From the NCBI GenBank assembly GCA_032622095.1, contig CP136065.1, forward strand, positions 218,966,151 to 219,030,150: a DNA stretch of 64,000 nucleotides, given 5' to 3'. How positions within the stretch are numbered: the stretch's first letter is position 1; the number at the start of each line of letters is the position of its first letter. Shown piece by piece: positions 63,440-64,000 of this stretch. The notes beneath the pieces are model-generated. The model did not search any database. It was not told the origin of the DNA and was given only the letters and a program-made list of their open reading frames with translations. A program made the translations under genes and the position numbers. The stretch is from Siphonodentalium dalli (Eukaryota > Mollusca > Scaphopoda > Gadilida > Siphonodentaliidae).

Positions 63440-63797
63440 CTGTAGGAAATTAATATTGATTAATTTTACAGGTAGATAGACCACAAAATATTATGAAGGA
63501 AAGAACATTTTTATTTTTATTAATTTTCCTCAAAAACTAGAAACCTAAAATAACACGGTTGATAGAACGCATAAGAAGTTACAAAAACAGAACTTCTCTT
63601 TGTAAACAGATTTAGCACAATGAAGGAAAATGGGACATTTAAATTCAGTTTTTTCCTACCATCATTGGAAATTGGGCATCTCACATACTTTGCATAACCA
63701 TCGGAAATATCTGCCAACCCTGTTTAGGAATAAAACTAATAATATCAAAATTTAATACATGTTTGCTAAAGAGCGCATTTCAGATAGCACATGATCC
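63440..63797. other. Intron upstream of exon 1: unassigned
   Basis: This is AT-rich intronic sequence with no recognised feature. Confidence 0.55.
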
Positions 63798-63801
63798 TTA
63801 A

Positions 63802-64000
63802 CCCTTTACCCAACAGAACGGCCCTGTGCCAATGCATTCTCTTATATATGTGAGTCGACCATAGGTCGTCTCGCATATATAAGAGAATGCATTGGCTTAA
63901 CACATTAAAAATTATAAAATTGTTAAAGAATGTAAGAAAAAATGGTAAAAAGTGTTAAAAAAAGATTTTTTTTAAGCCAATGCATTCTCTTATATATGCG
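63802..64000. mobile_element. TTAA-A MITE, copy 4, cut by the window edge
   Basis: TTAA at 63798-63801 is followed by CCCTTTACCCAACAGAACGG, one complete GCCAATGCATTCTCTTATAT hairpin, the AT-rich spacer and the start of the second hairpin at the edge. It has the same orientation as copies 1 and 2. Confidence 0.87.

Overview
This is a window of animal nuclear DNA. One gene, on the minus strand, accounts for essentially all the coding sequence: 28 consecutive internal exons of the cytoplasmic dynein-2 heavy chain (DYNC2H1), the retrograde motor of intraflagellar transport in cilia. The exons add up to 4713 nt, which is 1571 codons in one uninterrupted frame. Every junction is GT-AG and every split codon closes. 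Both ends of the gene lie outside the window. Transcription runs from high to low coordinates, so exon 1 of this window is at 63352-63439 and exon 28 at 47-202. The fragment starts inside AAA2, then covers AAA3, AAA4, the coiled-coil stalk with the microtubule-binding tip, and most of AAA5.

The rest, more than 90 percent of the window, is AT-rich intron sequence packed with mobile elements and tandem repeats. The main classes are: several families of short elements flanked by TTAA with termini CCCTTT...AAAGGG (piggyBac-like), many carrying paired perfect hairpins built on GCCAATGCATTCTCTTATAT; TA-flanked palindromic mariner-like MITEs; two hAT-type elements with exact 8-bp target duplications; a foldback family built on GAGGTCCCCAGAGGGTGAAT; relics of non-LTR retrotransposons in introns 1, 2 and 14; and degenerate repeats ending in GACGGACG-type microsatellites. 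The last group (phrases such as AAGGGCCATAACTC and GTTATGGCCCTGGC) resembles what I remember from bivalve and gastropod genomes. A mollusc or other lophotrochozoan is therefore my best guess, but it is an inference; the DYNC2H1 exons alone only say ciliated animal.

The most unusual feature is that two minisatellites are phased exactly on 5' splice sites of the gene. In intron 2 a 35-bp unit, made of the last 32 nt of exon 2 plus three intron bases, is repeated so that 43 consecutive splice donors stand in a row over 1.5 kb. In intron 24 a 43-bp unit repeats the donor of exon 24 six times. Read-through of the first donor meets a stop at once in intron 2, and within two units in intron 24. A third duplication (about 117 bp) copies the sequence next to the 3' splice site of intron 24.

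Layout from the left: 0-6.4 kb exons 28-24 with a 36-bp minisatellite in intron 27; 6.4-10.7 kb repeat-filled intron 23; 10.7-11.6 kb exons 23 and 22; 11.6-22.1 kb the 10.5-kb intron 21; 22.1-30.4 kb exons 21-16 (AAA5 start and stalk), with a 1.9-kb hAT element and a 1-kb inverted repeat in intron 17; 31.9-39.9 kb exons 15-11 (AAA4); 41.7-47.8 kb exons 10-6 (AAA3), with a three-level nest of elements in intron 9; 47.8-52.1 kb intron 5 with a large VNTR; 52.1-63.4 kb exons 5-1 (AAA2). No second protein-coding gene and no RNA gene could be supported.
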